Shown one piece after another: positions 19,404 to 30,692 of a stretch of DNA of 41,504 bases (positions are counted from its first letter, which is position 1; each line of letters begins with the position of its first letter). A program made the position numbers and the translations under genes. The DNA comes from Beijerinckiaceae bacterium. Its GTDB lineage: Bacteria > Pseudomonadota > Alphaproteobacteria > Rhizobiales > Beijerinckiaceae. The stretch is from assembly GCA_947455285.1 (NCBI GenBank), contig CANGOK010000003.1:1-41504 (forward strand), in the 5' to 3' direction. A model generated the notes under the pieces. The model was not told where the DNA came from. It was given only the letters and a program-made list of their open reading frames with translations, and did not search any database.

Positions 19404-20588
19404 TCAGCCTCGCTTGAGCCAACCGCCAATGCGCTTCACGCCCTCGCGCACTGCGGCCTCGCTGCCGGCGAATGAGAGGCGCATGGTGTGGCGCCCGCGC
19501 GCGCGATCGAAATCTAGGCCGGGCGTCACCGCGACGCCCGCCTCATGTAAAATTCGCTTGCAGAAATCGCCGGAGTCATCGGTCAAGCGGCTGATGTCGA
19601 CATAGACATAAAACGCGCCGTCGACCGGTTGGAAATCGCCAAGGCCCATGGCGGGGAGTTCTTGCAGCAAGAGCGCGCGATTGCGCGCATAACCCGCCTT
19701 CACCAATTCCAGCTCATCAATGGCGTGAAAAGCCGCCTCTGCGCCGACCTGACTGAGGAACGGCGCTGAGATCGCAAGGCTCTGTTGCAGGCGTTCGACG
19801 GGCCGAACCAGGTTATCCGGCAGCACCAGCCAGCCAATGCGCCAACCCGTCATGCAGAAATATTTGGAGAAGGAATTCACCACCACCGCATTCGCGGAAT
19901 AAGCGAGCGCGGTCGCCGCCGGACGCTCATAGGTCAGTCCGTGGTAGATCTCATCCGAGATGAAGCGAATGCCAAGCCTGTCGCAAGTTTCGCAAACGGC
20001 TTTCAATTCGTCATCGCCCATCATCACGCCAGAGGGATTCGAGGGGCTCATCAGCAGCACGCCCTGAAGCGGCGAACGCGCATGTTCCACCTCGATCATG
20101 CGTGCGGTGACGACATAGCGGGTCTGCGGCCCGGTTTCGAGGGAAACGCTTTCGATGCCCAGCGCCTGAAAAATATTTAAATAAGCAGGGTAGCCGGGCG
20201 CAGCCACAGCCACGCGTGCGCCTTGATCAAACAAGGCCAGAAACGAAAGCACGAAGGCGCTCGACGACCCCGTGGTGACTACGACGCAGGCAGGATCGAC
20301 TGCGACGCCATAGGACGCCTTGTAGTGAGCGGCGATGCGCGCACGCAGGCTGGGCCGTCCTAAAGCTTCGGTGTAGCCGATGCGACCGCCATCAAGCGCA
20401 GCGCGGGCGGCTTCCAGCACCGGTCTCGGCGCAGGCGCGCCAGGCTCGCCAAGCTCCAGATGCACAATGTCGCGCCCCGCCCGCTCCAACATTCCCGCCG
20501 CGCCCAAAACGTCCATGGCGATAAAGGGCGCGACCCTGCTGCGAAGCGAAGGCTCGAAAATTGCGACTTTTCCAGAGATTTCGGTCAT
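19404..20588 (-). CDS. Class I/II PLP-dependent aminotransferase
   Basis: HLELGEPGAPAP, YTEALGRPSLRARIAAHY, SPSNPSGVMM, SFSKYFCMTGWRIGW (PLP lysine). Confidence 0.93.
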   Translation of the reverse strand: MTEISGKVAIFEPSLRSRVAPFIAMDVLGAAGMLERAGRDIVHLELGEPGAPAPRPVLEAARAALDGGRIGYTEALGRPSLRARIAAHYKASYGVAVDPACVVVTTGSSSAFVLSFLALFDQGARVAVAAPGYPAYLNIFQALGIESVSLETGPQTRYVVTARMIEVEHARSPLQGVLLMSPSNPSGVMMGDDELKAVCETCDRLGIRFISDEIYHGLTYERPAATALAYSANAVVVNSFSKYFCMTGWRIGWLVLPDNLVRPVERLQQSLAISAPFLSQVGAEAAFHAIDELELVKAGYARNRALLLQELPAMGLGDFQPVDGAFYVYVDISRLTDDSGDFCKRILHEAGVAVTPGLDFDRARGRHTMRLSFAGSEAAVREGVKRIGGWLKRG

Positions 20589-20675
20589 CTTCGTCCGCGC
20601 TCTCCTGTTGCGTCTCGCGCCTTCGCCAAGTTAACGCCATAATGCGCGCGCTTCCCTCGTAGGAAGACTCACGGG

Positions 20676-22106
20676 ATGACGAAGATGGTTCAGGTGGTTC
20701 GGTCGACCCCTATCAGCAAGGTGACGAAGGCGCCAGCGCGCTTGACGGCCCTATTGCTGACACTGGCGACCGCCATGACGCCATCGGCCCGCGCGCAAGA
20801 TCAAGGCCCTGGCCAGAACACGCCGGGCGTCATCCGCGACGCCGAAGTCGAACAATTGCTTCGCGACTACGCCACGCCAATCTTCCGGGCGGCGGGCGTC
20901 AATGGCGGCGCCACGAAAATCATTCTCATCGGCGACCGCAGCTTCAACGCATTCGTCGCCAATGGCCGCAAGATCTTCGTCAATGTCGGCGCAATCATGG
21001 AGGCCAAGGCCCCGAGCGAAATCATTGGCGTGCTGGCCCACGAGACCGGCCATATCGCGGGTGGACATCTGGCGGGCATTCACGCGGAAATGGCCAAGGC
21101 CCAGATCTTCGCCATCGCGGGCATGCTGGTCGGCGCTGGCGGCATGGTGGCGACGTCGCGCAACAATCGCCCGGGATCGCAGGTGGGCGCTGATGCGGTT
21201 GGCCAGATGGGCATGCTGCTTGGGCCACAGGAGCTGGTGCGCCGATCGATCCTTTCCTACGTGCGCTCGCAGGAGGAAGCCGCCGACCGTGCGGCGGTGA
21301 AATATCTCGAAAGCACCGGCCAATCCGCCAGGGGACTTTTGGCGACGCTCGAGCGGTTCGAAAATGAATCGCTCTTCAAGACCTCATCAATCGATCCCTA
21401 TACGCTCTCCCATCCCCTGCCCCGCGAACGCCTGTCGAATCTTGAAAGCGCCGCCAAGGCGAGCCCCACCTTCAAGGCGACCGAACAACCGGCCCTGCAG
21501 GCGCGGCACGATCTCGCCCGCGCCAAACTCGTCGGCTTCATGGGAACGCCCGCCGAGATTGGGCGGCGCTATCCCGTTTCGGATCAGTCATTGGCGGCCA
21601 AATACGCTCGCGCCGTTTCAGCCTACCGCTTTGGGCGACTCGCGGACGCACAGTCCCAAGTTGACGCCCTGATCGCGGCCCAGCCCAACAATCCCTATTT
21701 CCATGAGTTCAAGGGTCAGGCGCTGCTCGAATCCGGCAGGGCGCGCGAGTCGCTGGCGCCGCTGCGCAAAGCCGTGAGCCTCGCCCCCAATGGCCTGCCC
21801 ATTAGGGTGCTGCTTGGCCACGCGCTCGTCGCCGCCGAACAGGCCGACGAAGCCGTAAAGACGCTGACGCAGGTCACGCAAAGCGACCCAGAAGATGGCG
21901 AGGCCTTTCAGTATCTCGCCATGGCCTATGACAAGAAGGGCAATGTGCCCCAGTCTCAACTCGCCGCTGCGCAGGGCTTTTTTCTGAACGGGCGCTATGT
22001 AGAGGCCAGAACACAGGCGGACCGAGCCAAGCGGCAGTTTGCTGAGGGGTCGCCCGGCTGGCTGAAGGCGGACGACATTCTCAACTATCGCCCGCCCAAA
22101 TTCTGA
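20676..22106 (+). CDS. M48 family metalloprotease with C-terminal TPR region (BepA-like)
   Basis: LAHETGHIAGGH zinc motif, EEAADRAAVKYLE, TPR-like C-terminal half. Confidence 0.92.
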   Translation: MTKMVQVVRSTPISKVTKAPARLTALLLTLATAMTPSARAQDQGPGQNTPGVIRDAEVEQLLRDYATPIFRAAGVNGGATKIILIGDRSFNAFVANGRKIFVNVGAIMEAKAPSEIIGVLAHETGHIAGGHLAGIHAEMAKAQIFAIAGMLVGAGGMVATSRNNRPGSQVGADAVGQMGMLLGPQELVRRSILSYVRSQEEAADRAAVKYLESTGQSARGLLATLERFENESLFKTSSIDPYTLSHPLPRERLSNLESAAKASPTFKATEQPALQARHDLARAKLVGFMGTPAEIGRRYPVSDQSLAAKYARAVSAYRFGRLADAQSQVDALIAAQPNNPYFHEFKGQALLESGRARESLAPLRKAVSLAPNGLPIRVLLGHALVAAEQADEAVKTLTQVTQSDPEDGEAFQYLAMAYDKKGNVPQSQLAAAQGFFLNGRYVEARTQADRAKRQFAEGSPGWLKADDILNYRPPKF

Positions 22107-22139
22107 CGACGCACGCGCCACCCTTTTTGGAGCTACAGC

Positions 22140-22931
22140 ATGTCTTTCGCCTCATACCGCCAGCGCCTGCAGGGCCTCGTAATGGCGCTCGCGCTTGGAC
22201 TTGGCGCATTTGTCAGCCTCGCCGCCCCCGCCAAAGCGGAGCTCAGCCCCGCCCAGCGCGCGGAAATCGAAGGCGTCATCAAGGATTACCTCATCAAGAA
22301 CCCCGATGTGATCCGCGAGGTTCTGACGGAGATGGAGCGGCGTCAAAAGGCCGATGAAGAGGCCGCCAGGACCAAGGCTGTCACCGACCTTGCGCCGCAA
22401 CTCTTCGATTCGCCCCGTCAGGCGGTGCTTGGCAATCCAAACGGCAAAATCACGCTGGTTGAGTTCTTCGATTATAACTGCGGCTATTGCAAAAAGGCTC
22501 TCGACGATGTCGCGCGGTTGGTGAAATCCGAACCCGATCTGCGCCTCATCATCAAGGACTTCCCAGTTCTGGGGCCAGGCTCTGTAGAAGCCGCCGAGAT
22601 CGCCACCGCCATGCGCAATCAGGCCAAGGGTGATAAATACTGGCAGTACCACACGAAACTCCTGTCGACCCGTGGTCAGGTCGGCAAGGCGCAGGCTCTG
22701 AGCGTGGCGAAGGAGCTTGGGGCGGACATGGACCGCCTCTCCAAGGACGCCGCTAGCCCCGAGACGCGCGCCAGCTTGCAGGAAGTGATGCTGATCGCCG
22801 ACAAGCTGCAACTGACGGGCACGCCGACCTTCGTGCTCGGCGACGAAGTGATCGTGGGCGCCGTGGGTCAGGACGAATTGCGCGTCCGGATCGGCAATAT
22901 GCGCAAGTGCGGCAAAACCACCTGCGGTTGA
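22140..22931 (+). CDS. DsbA family thiol-disulfide oxidoreductase
   Basis: Signal peptide; VEFFDYNCGYCKKALDDVARL active site; GTPTFVLGDEVIVGA cis-Pro segment. Confidence 0.93.
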   Translation: MSFASYRQRLQGLVMALALGLGAFVSLAAPAKAELSPAQRAEIEGVIKDYLIKNPDVIREVLTEMERRQKADEEAARTKAVTDLAPQLFDSPRQAVLGNPNGKITLVEFFDYNCGYCKKALDDVARLVKSEPDLRLIIKDFPVLGPGSVEAAEIATAMRNQAKGDKYWQYHTKLLSTRGQVGKAQALSVAKELGADMDRLSKDAASPETRASLQEVMLIADKLQLTGTPTFVLGDEVIVGAVGQDELRVRIGNMRKCGKTTCG

Positions 22932-23046
22932 GCGTTTAGCCACAGCACAATGGGCCGCATGGCTTCCCTCTCGCGCGCAATCGCGATAAGAGGGCGGTCC
23001 TGCGCTTGCTGGCGCTGCGTGAGTCTCCCTCCCCCACCAGAGCGAA

Positions 23047-23493
23047 ATGCCAGTCATCCACATCCTGAATGGTCCGAATCTGAACCTGCTCGGGACGCGA
23101 GAGCCGGCGACCTATGGGTCTTGCACGCTCGCGGATATCGAAGCGCGCCTGCGCGAGATCGCGGATGCGCGCGGGGCGACGATCGACTTCCGCCAATCCA
23201 ATCACGAGGGAGACCTCGTCACCTGGATTCAGGAAGCAGGCGCGGCGGGCGAACCGGTGATCCTGAACGCAGGCGCCTATACCCACACATCCATCGCCAT
23301 TCACGACGCGATCCGGGGCGCCAAGGCCCATGTGATCGAGGTGCATCTGTCGAATGTGCATGCGCGTGAGAGTTTCCGTCACCAGTCCTTCATCGCTCCG
23401 GTGGCCGCAGGCGTAATCCTCGGCTTTGGAGCCTTGTCCTATGAACTCGCGCTGGAAGCCGTTTTGGCGGACGCGCAGCAGAAGAAGAGCTGA
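23047..23493 (+). CDS. aroQ: 3-dehydroquinate dehydratase, type II
   Basis: HILNGPNLNLLGTREPATYG, RQSNHEGDLVTWIQEA, ILNAGAYTHTSIAIHDA, EVHLSNVHARESFRHQS. Confidence 0.97.
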   Translation: MPVIHILNGPNLNLLGTREPATYGSCTLADIEARLREIADARGATIDFRQSNHEGDLVTWIQEAGAAGEPVILNAGAYTHTSIAIHDAIRGAKAHVIEVHLSNVHARESFRHQSFIAPVAAGVILGFGALSYELALEAVLADAQQKKS

Positions 23494-23496
23494 CCT

Positions 23497-24132
23497 ATGA
23501 AGAAACCCCAAGCCAAGGCGGCCGCCGCCAAACGCGCGCCCGCGAAGAGCGCAGCCGCCAAGAAGGCGCCGGCCAAGGCCGCGGCAAAGAGCGCGCCAGC
23601 CAAGAAATCCGCCGCCCCCAAGGCTGCGCCCGCAAAGCCTGCGCAGACCAGCGGCGTGGACACGGGCCTCGTCGAGCAGCTCGCCGTCATCGTCGCCCAG
23701 CATGATCTTTCCGAGATTGAGGTCGATTTCGAGGGGCTGCATGTTCGCGTCGCGCGTCAGGCCGCGGTCGCAGCGCCCGTCATTCACGCGCCCGCCCAGC
23801 CCTTGGCTTATGCGGCTGCTCCCGCGCCCGCAGCAGCGCCTGCCGTCGCAGCCCCGCCGACGACGCTCTCCGTCCCCACACCTTCGGGCGCCGAGAACCC
23901 CGGCGCAGTGAAGTCCCCCATGGTCGGCACCGCCTATCTGCGCCCCTCGCCCGACGCCAAACCCTTCATTGAGGTAGGCGCACAGGTGAAGGCTGGCGAT
24001 AAGATCATGCTGATCGAGGCCATGAAGACCTTCAACGAAATCGTGGCTCCGCGCGGCGGCACTGTCACCGCCATTCTCGTCGAGGACGGCCAGCCCGTCG
24101 AATATGGCGAACCCCTGCTCGTGATCGAGTGA
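23497..24132 (+). CDS. accB: Acetyl-CoA carboxylase biotin carboxyl carrier protein with Lys/Ala/Pro-rich N-terminal extension
   Basis: [53 protein letters not shown] biotinyl domain; adjacent to accC. Confidence 0.95.
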   Translation: MKKPQAKAAAAKRAPAKSAAAKKAPAKAAAKSAPAKKSAAPKAAPAKPAQTSGVDTGLVEQLAVIVAQHDLSEIEVDFEGLHVRVARQAAVAAPVIHAPAQPLAYAAAPAPAAAPAVAAPPTTLSVPTPSGAENPGAVKSPMVGTAYLRPSPDAKPFIEVGAQVKAGDKIMLIEAMKTFNEIVAPRGGTVTAILVEDGQPVEYGEPLLVIE

Positions 24133-24155
24133 GCGACGCTCACCGGAAGGCCGTG

Positions 24156-25511
<1,356 letters not shown>

Positions 25512-25518
25512 GGCTTGG

Positions 25519-25540
25519 CCGCGCGCCTTATTGCGCGCGG
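25519..25540. terminator. GC-rich hairpin downstream of accC (possible terminator lacking a T tract)
   Basis: CCGCGCGC-CTTATT-GCGCGCGG perfect 8-bp stem immediately after the accC stop; no poly-T. Confidence 0.45.
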
Positions 25541-25605
25541 GCGACCATCAGGCTATGTGACTTGCGCTGGCGCCTTTGCGCTGGCCGGGCCTAAGGGCCA
25601 AATGT

Positions 25606-25682
25606 CGGGGTATGGCGCAGTCTGGTAGCGCATCTGCTTTGGGAGCAGAGGGTCGCAGGTTCGAATCCTGCTGCCCCGACCA
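25606..25682 (+). tRNA. tRNA-Pro (anticodon TGG), CCA encoded
   Basis: 77 nt CGGGGTA...TCTGC-TTTGGGA-GCAGA...GGTTCGAATCC...TGCCCCGACCA; anticodon loop TTTGGGA gives TGG. Confidence 0.96.
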
Positions 25683-25870
25683 TTCGAAAACACTCAAGAT
25701 TCAGTCCGAAAGTTCATAGAACTAACCGGGACCTGTGGCTTACTGCTTCAAATTTTCAAAATTATCCGACAAGAGAGGGTCGCCGGAGTCCAAGTCACTC
25801 GATCGGCCTTCGAGGACGCAAGCTGGGGCGCGATGATCCCATCGAGACCATTCAATTCGGAGATCTGAGA

Positions 25871-26287
25871 ATGCGCAGCCACTTCCACCTTGCCTACAAC
25901 GTCCGCGACCTTGACGATGCACGGCGTTTCTACGGTGGCGTGCTCGGCTGCCGTGAGGGCCGCAGCGCCCCGACCTGGGTCGATTTCGATTTCTTCGGAC
26001 ATGAAATCTCGCTTCATCTCGGCGAGCCTTTCCCGACAGCGCTAACCGGTCGCGTCGGCGACCACCTTGTGCCTATGCCGCACCTCGGAGTTGCTTTGCA
26101 GCTTGACGACTGGAAGGTCGTGGCTAAGCGATTGAGCGAGCAAGGGATCAAGTTCGAACTGGCCCCGAGCGTGCGCTTCGAGGGGCAACCGGGCGAACAG
26201 TGGACGATGTTCTTTTACGATCCCTCCGGCAATCCGATCGAGATAAAAGGCTTCCCCACGCTGGACGCGCTTTTCCAGACTGCCTGA
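25871..26287 (+). CDS. VOC (glyoxalase/bleomycin-resistance/dioxygenase superfamily) protein
   Basis: FHLAYNVRDLDDARRFYGGVLGCREGRSAPTWVDFDFFGHEISLHL...MFFYDPSGNPIEIKGF. Confidence 0.93.
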   Translation: MRSHFHLAYNVRDLDDARRFYGGVLGCREGRSAPTWVDFDFFGHEISLHLGEPFPTALTGRVGDHLVPMPHLGVALQLDDWKVVAKRLSEQGIKFELAPSVRFEGQPGEQWTMFFYDPSGNPIEIKGFPTLDALFQTA

Positions 26288-26311
26288 AGCGGGGAAATCA
26301 CCCTGTTGGCT

Positions 26312-26803
26312 TCACCGCTTGAAAAGCGGGTGCCTTACTTCGTCGCCCGGCTTCAGGCCGATCTTCGCCGTGACGCCTGCGTTCACTTCCAGAACTGCAT
26401 AGGCGGGCGGGCCTGAGGAGATGGTGCGTTCGGACATGGGCTCCGTATTGGCCGCCACATGGGTGACGGTTCCGCTGCGGGAGATGAAGATCATGTCGAG
26501 CGGGATGTAGGTGTTCTTCATCCACATCAACACGGGTTGCTCGGTCTTGAAATCGAACAACATGCCGCGATCGGCGGGCATGAAGCGGCGGAACATCAGG
26601 CCGCGCCCGCGCTCCTCATCGGTGCGCATGACCTCGACGGCGAAGGCGTGGGCGCCGCTGGCGGTGACGATTTCGAGTGGTTCGGTGGTGGCTGCCGGCG
26701 CCTGAGCCGCGCTCTGGGCGCGGGCGGCGTCCGTGAGAGCCGGGGCGCCTAAAGCGGACAATGCGAAGCAGAAAAGAAAAGCCAGCAATTTCGAAAAGCG
26801 CAT
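26312..26803 (-). CDS. DUF192 family exported protein
   Basis: Signal peptide (MRFSKLLAFLFCFALSALGAPALTDAARA); FAVEVMRTDEERGRGLMFRRFMPADRGMLFDF...MWMKNTYIPLDMIFI; start chosen at 26803. Confidence 0.88.
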   Translation of the reverse strand: MRFSKLLAFLFCFALSALGAPALTDAARAQSAAQAPAATTEPLEIVTASGAHAFAVEVMRTDEERGRGLMFRRFMPADRGMLFDFKTEQPVLMWMKNTYIPLDMIFISRSGTVTHVAANTEPMSERTISSGPPAYAVLEVNAGVTAKIGLKPGDEVRHPLFKR

Positions 26804-26884
26804 TCTCAAACCCCGCATCAGGAGAGGCGCAACCATGCCTCTTCCCGTTGGCCGGAGCAAGCTGTCCGGCCGGGCGGTGCGTCC

Positions 26885-27484
26885 TCAGTGCGAGGAGGGC
26901 ATCGCCGTTTCAAGCGGACGAACTTCGGCGGCCATAAGTCCCTTGGAGCCCGGCCCGAAGCGTACGAGCAGGCCATCGCCGGGCTTGAGATCGGCGAGGC
27001 CGAACTTCCGCAGCGTCTCCATATGGACGAAGATGTCTTCCGTGCCCTGCCCGCGCGTCAGGAAGCCGAAGCCCCGCACGCGGTTGAACCACTTCACGAT
27101 GGCGATCTCGTAGCCGCTGGTCGGCACGACCTGCACATGCGTGCGGGCGGTGTGCATGGCGGGATGGGTGGCGGTTGATTCATCGAGCGAGATGACCCGG
27201 AACACCTGCATTCCCTTGACGCGCTTCTGGGCCTCGCAAACGATGCGCGCGCCTTCGGGCGCGGTCTGGAAGCCATCGCGGCGCAGCACCGTCACATGCA
27301 GAAGAATGTCGTGGCCGCCTTCGTCAGGCACCACGAAGCCGTAGCCTTTCGCCACGTCAAACCATTTGATGCTGCCAGCAACCTCGACCAGCTCCAGCGA
27401 CGTATCCTCGGACGTCGTCTGGCCAGGTTCGATGCCTGCCGTCTCAACAGTAAAGTCCTTGCTGGCCACGAAGTCAGCCCCCAC
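26885..27484 (-). CDS. Cold-shock-domain protein with two CSDs
   Basis: GSIKWFDVAKGYGFVVPDEGGHDILLHVTVLRR and AIVKWFNRVRGFGFLTRGQGTEDIFVHMETLRK. Confidence 0.93.
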   Translation of the reverse strand: MGADFVASKDFTVETAGIEPGQTTSEDTSLELVEVAGSIKWFDVAKGYGFVVPDEGGHDILLHVTVLRRDGFQTAPEGARIVCEAQKRVKGMQVFRVISLDESTATHPAMHTARTHVQVVPTSGYEIAIVKWFNRVRGFGFLTRGQGTEDIFVHMETLRKFGLADLKPGDGLLVRFGPGSKGLMAAEVRPLETAMPSSH

Positions 27485-27659
27485 AAAGCCCAGGCTCGCC
27501 CGCCCGGAACATCTAATTAACGAATCGATTCAGCCCGACCGGGGAATCACTCATTAACCATAGCATCAGGCCGGACCTGTCCAAGGGGACGCAAGGTAAG
27601 CGCTTGTGGACGACTCACTTTTCGCCCAGCGCTTTTGCAAAAAAGCCGGGGACGCTGCG

Positions 27660-28211
27660 TCACCCGCCCTGCCGCGCGATCCAGCGTAACATGGGCGGAG
27701 CCTCGAGAAGGCTGCGCAACGCCTCCAATGACTGGGGCGAGAGGTCGTGGCGGGCCGTGGCCATGGCGACGAAAGCGTTGCAATTTCGCCCGCCGGCGAA
27801 AACGGCCAGCGCGGCGCCGCTGTCGAGCCGATAACGGCGCAGCCGTGCGTTCATACCCGCCAACCCCTGCGGTTCACCTGCGCCTTCGGCTGTCACGCGC
27901 GGCGACATCAGGCCCGCATCGCTGACGCGCTCAAGATCTTCGTCATCGGCGACGCCAGCCACGCAATCGCACATGCCCTTCTTCACGCGTGCGTAGACCA
28001 TGACCTCTTCGCCGCAGGCGGCGGCGTCGCAGCGGAAGGCACGGCCTGATGGCCAACCATCGCGCAGGAATGGCCAGGCGGCGTCACGCCAGACAGAGCC
28101 GTCCTCGACGAGGGACACTGGGGCGAGAAAAATCCGCGCGCCCAAAAAACCAAGGCCGCCGACGAGGGCGGCCAAGGCGAAGGCGAGGGCTATGACGAGG
28201 CCGGGGCGCAT
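27660..28211 (-). CDS. Hypothetical membrane-anchored/exported protein
   Basis: N-terminal hydrophobic segment, Cys-containing central region, continuous ORF in a gap between coding genes. Confidence 0.6.
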   Translation of the reverse strand: MRPGLVIALAFALAALVGGLGFLGARIFLAPVSLVEDGSVWRDAAWPFLRDGWPSGRAFRCDAAACGEEVMVYARVKKGMCDCVAGVADDEDLERVSDAGLMSPRVTAEGAGEPQGLAGMNARLRRYRLDSGAALAVFAGGRNCNAFVAMATARHDLSPQSLEALRSLLEAPPMLRWIARQGG

Positions 28212-28247
28212 CAGGCCCCTACCCCGCCGCCCGAAGGCTGGATCAGA

Positions 28248-29405
28248 TCAGGCATAGGCCTTCATGACATGACGCGCGATCACCGTGCGCATGACTTCGC
28301 TGGCGCCCTCGGTGATGCGGTAGCTGCGCTGTTGGCGCCACATGCGCTCGATGGGCAGATCCGTCGTGAGGCCGATGCCGCCATGAATCTGCAAGCAGCG
28401 ATCGATCGCCGCAAAGGCCATTTCGTCTGAGAAATACTTGCAGTGATAGGCCTCCACACGTGCTTCCTGCCCATCGTCAATGAGCGAGGCGGCGCGGCGC
28501 ACCAGCAGAGTGGCGACATCGAGGTTCATCCAGATGTCGGTGAGTTGCCACTGAATGCCCTGACGCTCGGCGAGCGGCTTGCCGAAGGTGGAGCGCTGAT
28601 AGGAATATTTCACGGCCATTTCGAGTGCGCGCTCGGCCACGCCCAGAGCGCGCGAGCCATGCTTGACGCGTCCCGCGCCGAGCCACTTTTGCGCAAGGCC
28701 GAAGCCCTTGCCCTCTTCGCCGACGCGATGGGAGACCGGCACCCGGACATTGTCCAGCACGATCTCCCAGGGCTTATCGCCCATCATCGTTTCGTATTGG
28801 GCGGTCAGCTTCACGCCGGGCGTGTTCATGTCGACGATGAAGCAAGAAATGCCGCCGCGCGAGCCCTTGGTGCGATCGGTCGCGGCCATGAGCTGCATGA
28901 AGTCGGACTTGCCGGCGCCGGTGATGAAGCGCTTCACGCCGTTGATGACGTAATGATCGCCATCGAGCACCGCCGTGGTGCGCATGCCGCCGGGGTCGGA
29001 GCCCGCGTCAGGCTCGGTCTGGGCGAAGCAGCCGCGCTTCTCGCCGCGCAGGGTCGGCAGGAGATATTTCTCCCGCATCTCGCCCTGCAGCTGGAACAGG
29101 ATGTGGCGGACTTGTGGGCCGGTGATGCCATCCTCTCTGGCGGGCAGCGCGATGGTGCGCCCAAGCTCCTGCCACACGATGGACTTTGCAAGCAGAGACA
29201 GGCCGGGGCCGCCATGCTCCTCCGGCACATCCATCATCCACAGGCCAAGCTTCTTCATGCCGTCCTGAAACTTGGCGCGCCACTCGGGCTTCAGCTCGTT
29301 GCCGTCGAGCGTCTCGCGCTCATAGGGGATCATTTCATTGTCCACATAGCGCCGCAGGCTCTGCTGAAGCATCTGCAGTTCTTCGGGCAGTTTGAAGTCC
29401 ATCAT
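28248..29405 (-). CDS. Acyl-CoA dehydrogenase family protein
   Basis: PEEHGGPGLSLLAKSIVWQELGR, FAQTEPDAGSDPGGMRTTA, KRFITGAGKSDF, RSTFGKPLAERQGIQW, QIHGGIGLTTDLPIERMWRQQRSYRITEGASEV. Confidence 0.95.
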   Translation of the reverse strand: MMDFKLPEELQMLQQSLRRYVDNEMIPYERETLDGNELKPEWRAKFQDGMKKLGLWMMDVPEEHGGPGLSLLAKSIVWQELGRTIALPAREDGITGPQVRHILFQLQGEMREKYLLPTLRGEKRGCFAQTEPDAGSDPGGMRTTAVLDGDHYVINGVKRFITGAGKSDFMQLMAATDRTKGSRGGISCFIVDMNTPGVKLTAQYETMMGDKPWEIVLDNVRVPVSHRVGEEGKGFGLAQKWLGAGRVKHGSRALGVAERALEMAVKYSYQRSTFGKPLAERQGIQWQLTDIWMNLDVATLLVRRAASLIDDGQEARVEAYHCKYFSDEMAFAAIDRCLQIHGGIGLTTDLPIERMWRQQRSYRITEGASEVMRTVIARHVMKAYA

Positions 29406-29433
29406 TTTCTTTGTCCTCCCAGGTGTTGTTTGT

Positions 29434-30624
29434 TTATTCCGCCGCCACGCGCGGCAGGTCGAATCCGCGATAGTCCTTGTCGCCCAACTGCTTGATCGCA
29501 GGCAGAACCTCGCTGGCGAATAGCCGGATGTTCTTTTCCGTCAGATCGGGCGGCAGAGAGCCGAACATCAGCATGCACAGCATTTCGGAGAAGCCCATGC
29601 GGTGGTGGCGCTCGGTGATCTGCTTACGCACCGTATCAGGGCTGCCGCAGATGATGATGCCCCGTTCGATGAGCGACTCGATGGTCACGCTGCCCCGGTT
29701 CTTCGCCTTCATGGTGAGAACCTGATTGAGCGACTCGGGGCTCATGTAGCCCGGCGGGAAGAACATCAGCTCCGTCGCCTTGGGCAGCAGCACGTTGAAC
29801 ATTAGCTCGATGTGGGGCTTCGCCTCGACTATCGCCTGCTCGTCAGTCTCGGCCACGTAGACCGGCGCGCACCATGCGATCTGGCTTGAGGAAGCCTCGT
29901 AGCCATACTGCCGCCAGGCGGTCTCCCGATACATGTCGAGATATTTCGCCACCGCCTCGGCGGGGCTGTAGGTCTGCAGATAGACATATTTGCGGTCGGG
30001 ATGGGCCGCCCACTCAATGGTCTCGCGGCTGCCCTGCGAGGGGCACCAAATCGGCGGATGGGGCTGCTGGAAGGGGCGCGGCCAAAGGTTCACATATTCG
30101 AGATGGTAGTGCTTGCCCTCAAAGGAGAACGGTCCGGTCTCGGTCCAGGCCCGCACGACGAGATCGGCGGCTTCCTTGTGGCGCTCCAGCGAATGGACGG
30201 GATTGGCGCCGAAGGAGAAATATTCCGTCCCCACGCCGCGCACGAAGCCGCTGATGAGCCGCCCACCGGTGATGACGTCAATCATCGCGTGCTCTTCGGC
30301 GAGCGTCAGCGGGTTCTCGCGCAGGCAGAAAGCGTTGCCCAGAATGGCGATGCGGCCCTCGGTGCGGCGCGACAGGGCCGAGGCCATGACCACCGGCGAG
30401 GGCATGAGCCCATAGGCGCTCTGGTGATGCTCGTTGATGCAGACGCCGTCAAAGCCAAGCTCGTCGGCCAGCTCCAACTCGTCGAGATAGCGGTTGTAAA
30501 GCTGGTGGCCGACCTTCGGATCGAAATGATCGTTCGGAAGCACGACCCATGCGCTGCGATAGGTCTCACGAATGCCCGGATCGATATTCGCATAGGGCAT
30601 CAGATGAAAGCTCATGACCTTCAT
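29434..30624 (-). CDS. LLM class flavin-dependent oxidoreductase (bacterial luciferase-like)
   Basis: LADELGFDGVCINEHHQSAYGLMPSPVVMASALSRRTEGRIAILGNAFCLRENPLTLAEEHAMIDVITGGRLISGFVRG; start MKVMSFHL at 30624. Confidence 0.92.
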   Translation of the reverse strand: MKVMSFHLMPYANIDPGIRETYRSAWVVLPNDHFDPKVGHQLYNRYLDELELADELGFDGVCINEHHQSAYGLMPSPVVMASALSRRTEGRIAILGNAFCLRENPLTLAEEHAMIDVITGGRLISGFVRGVGTEYFSFGANPVHSLERHKEAADLVVRAWTETGPFSFEGKHYHLEYVNLWPRPFQQPHPPIWCPSQGSRETIEWAAHPDRKYVYLQTYSPAEAVAKYLDMYRETAWRQYGYEASSSQIAWCAPVYVAETDEQAIVEAKPHIELMFNVLLPKATELMFFPPGYMSPESLNQVLTMKAKNRGSVTIESLIERGIIICGSPDTVRKQITERHHRMGFSEMLCMLMFGSLPPDLTEKNIRLFASEVLPAIKQLGDKDYRGFDLPRVAAE

Positions 30625-30692
30625 GGCGTGTCCTTCCCGTATATTCCCGCCCTTAAATTCCAACAGCCCGGTCGAGCGGGCTGCCTATTTTC

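Noticed and set aside
28443-29495. 350-aa plus-strand ORF opposite the acyl-CoA dehydrogenase
   Set aside because: Antisense to a strongly supported ACAD; low-complexity His/Ala/Gly translation, no recognisable domain.
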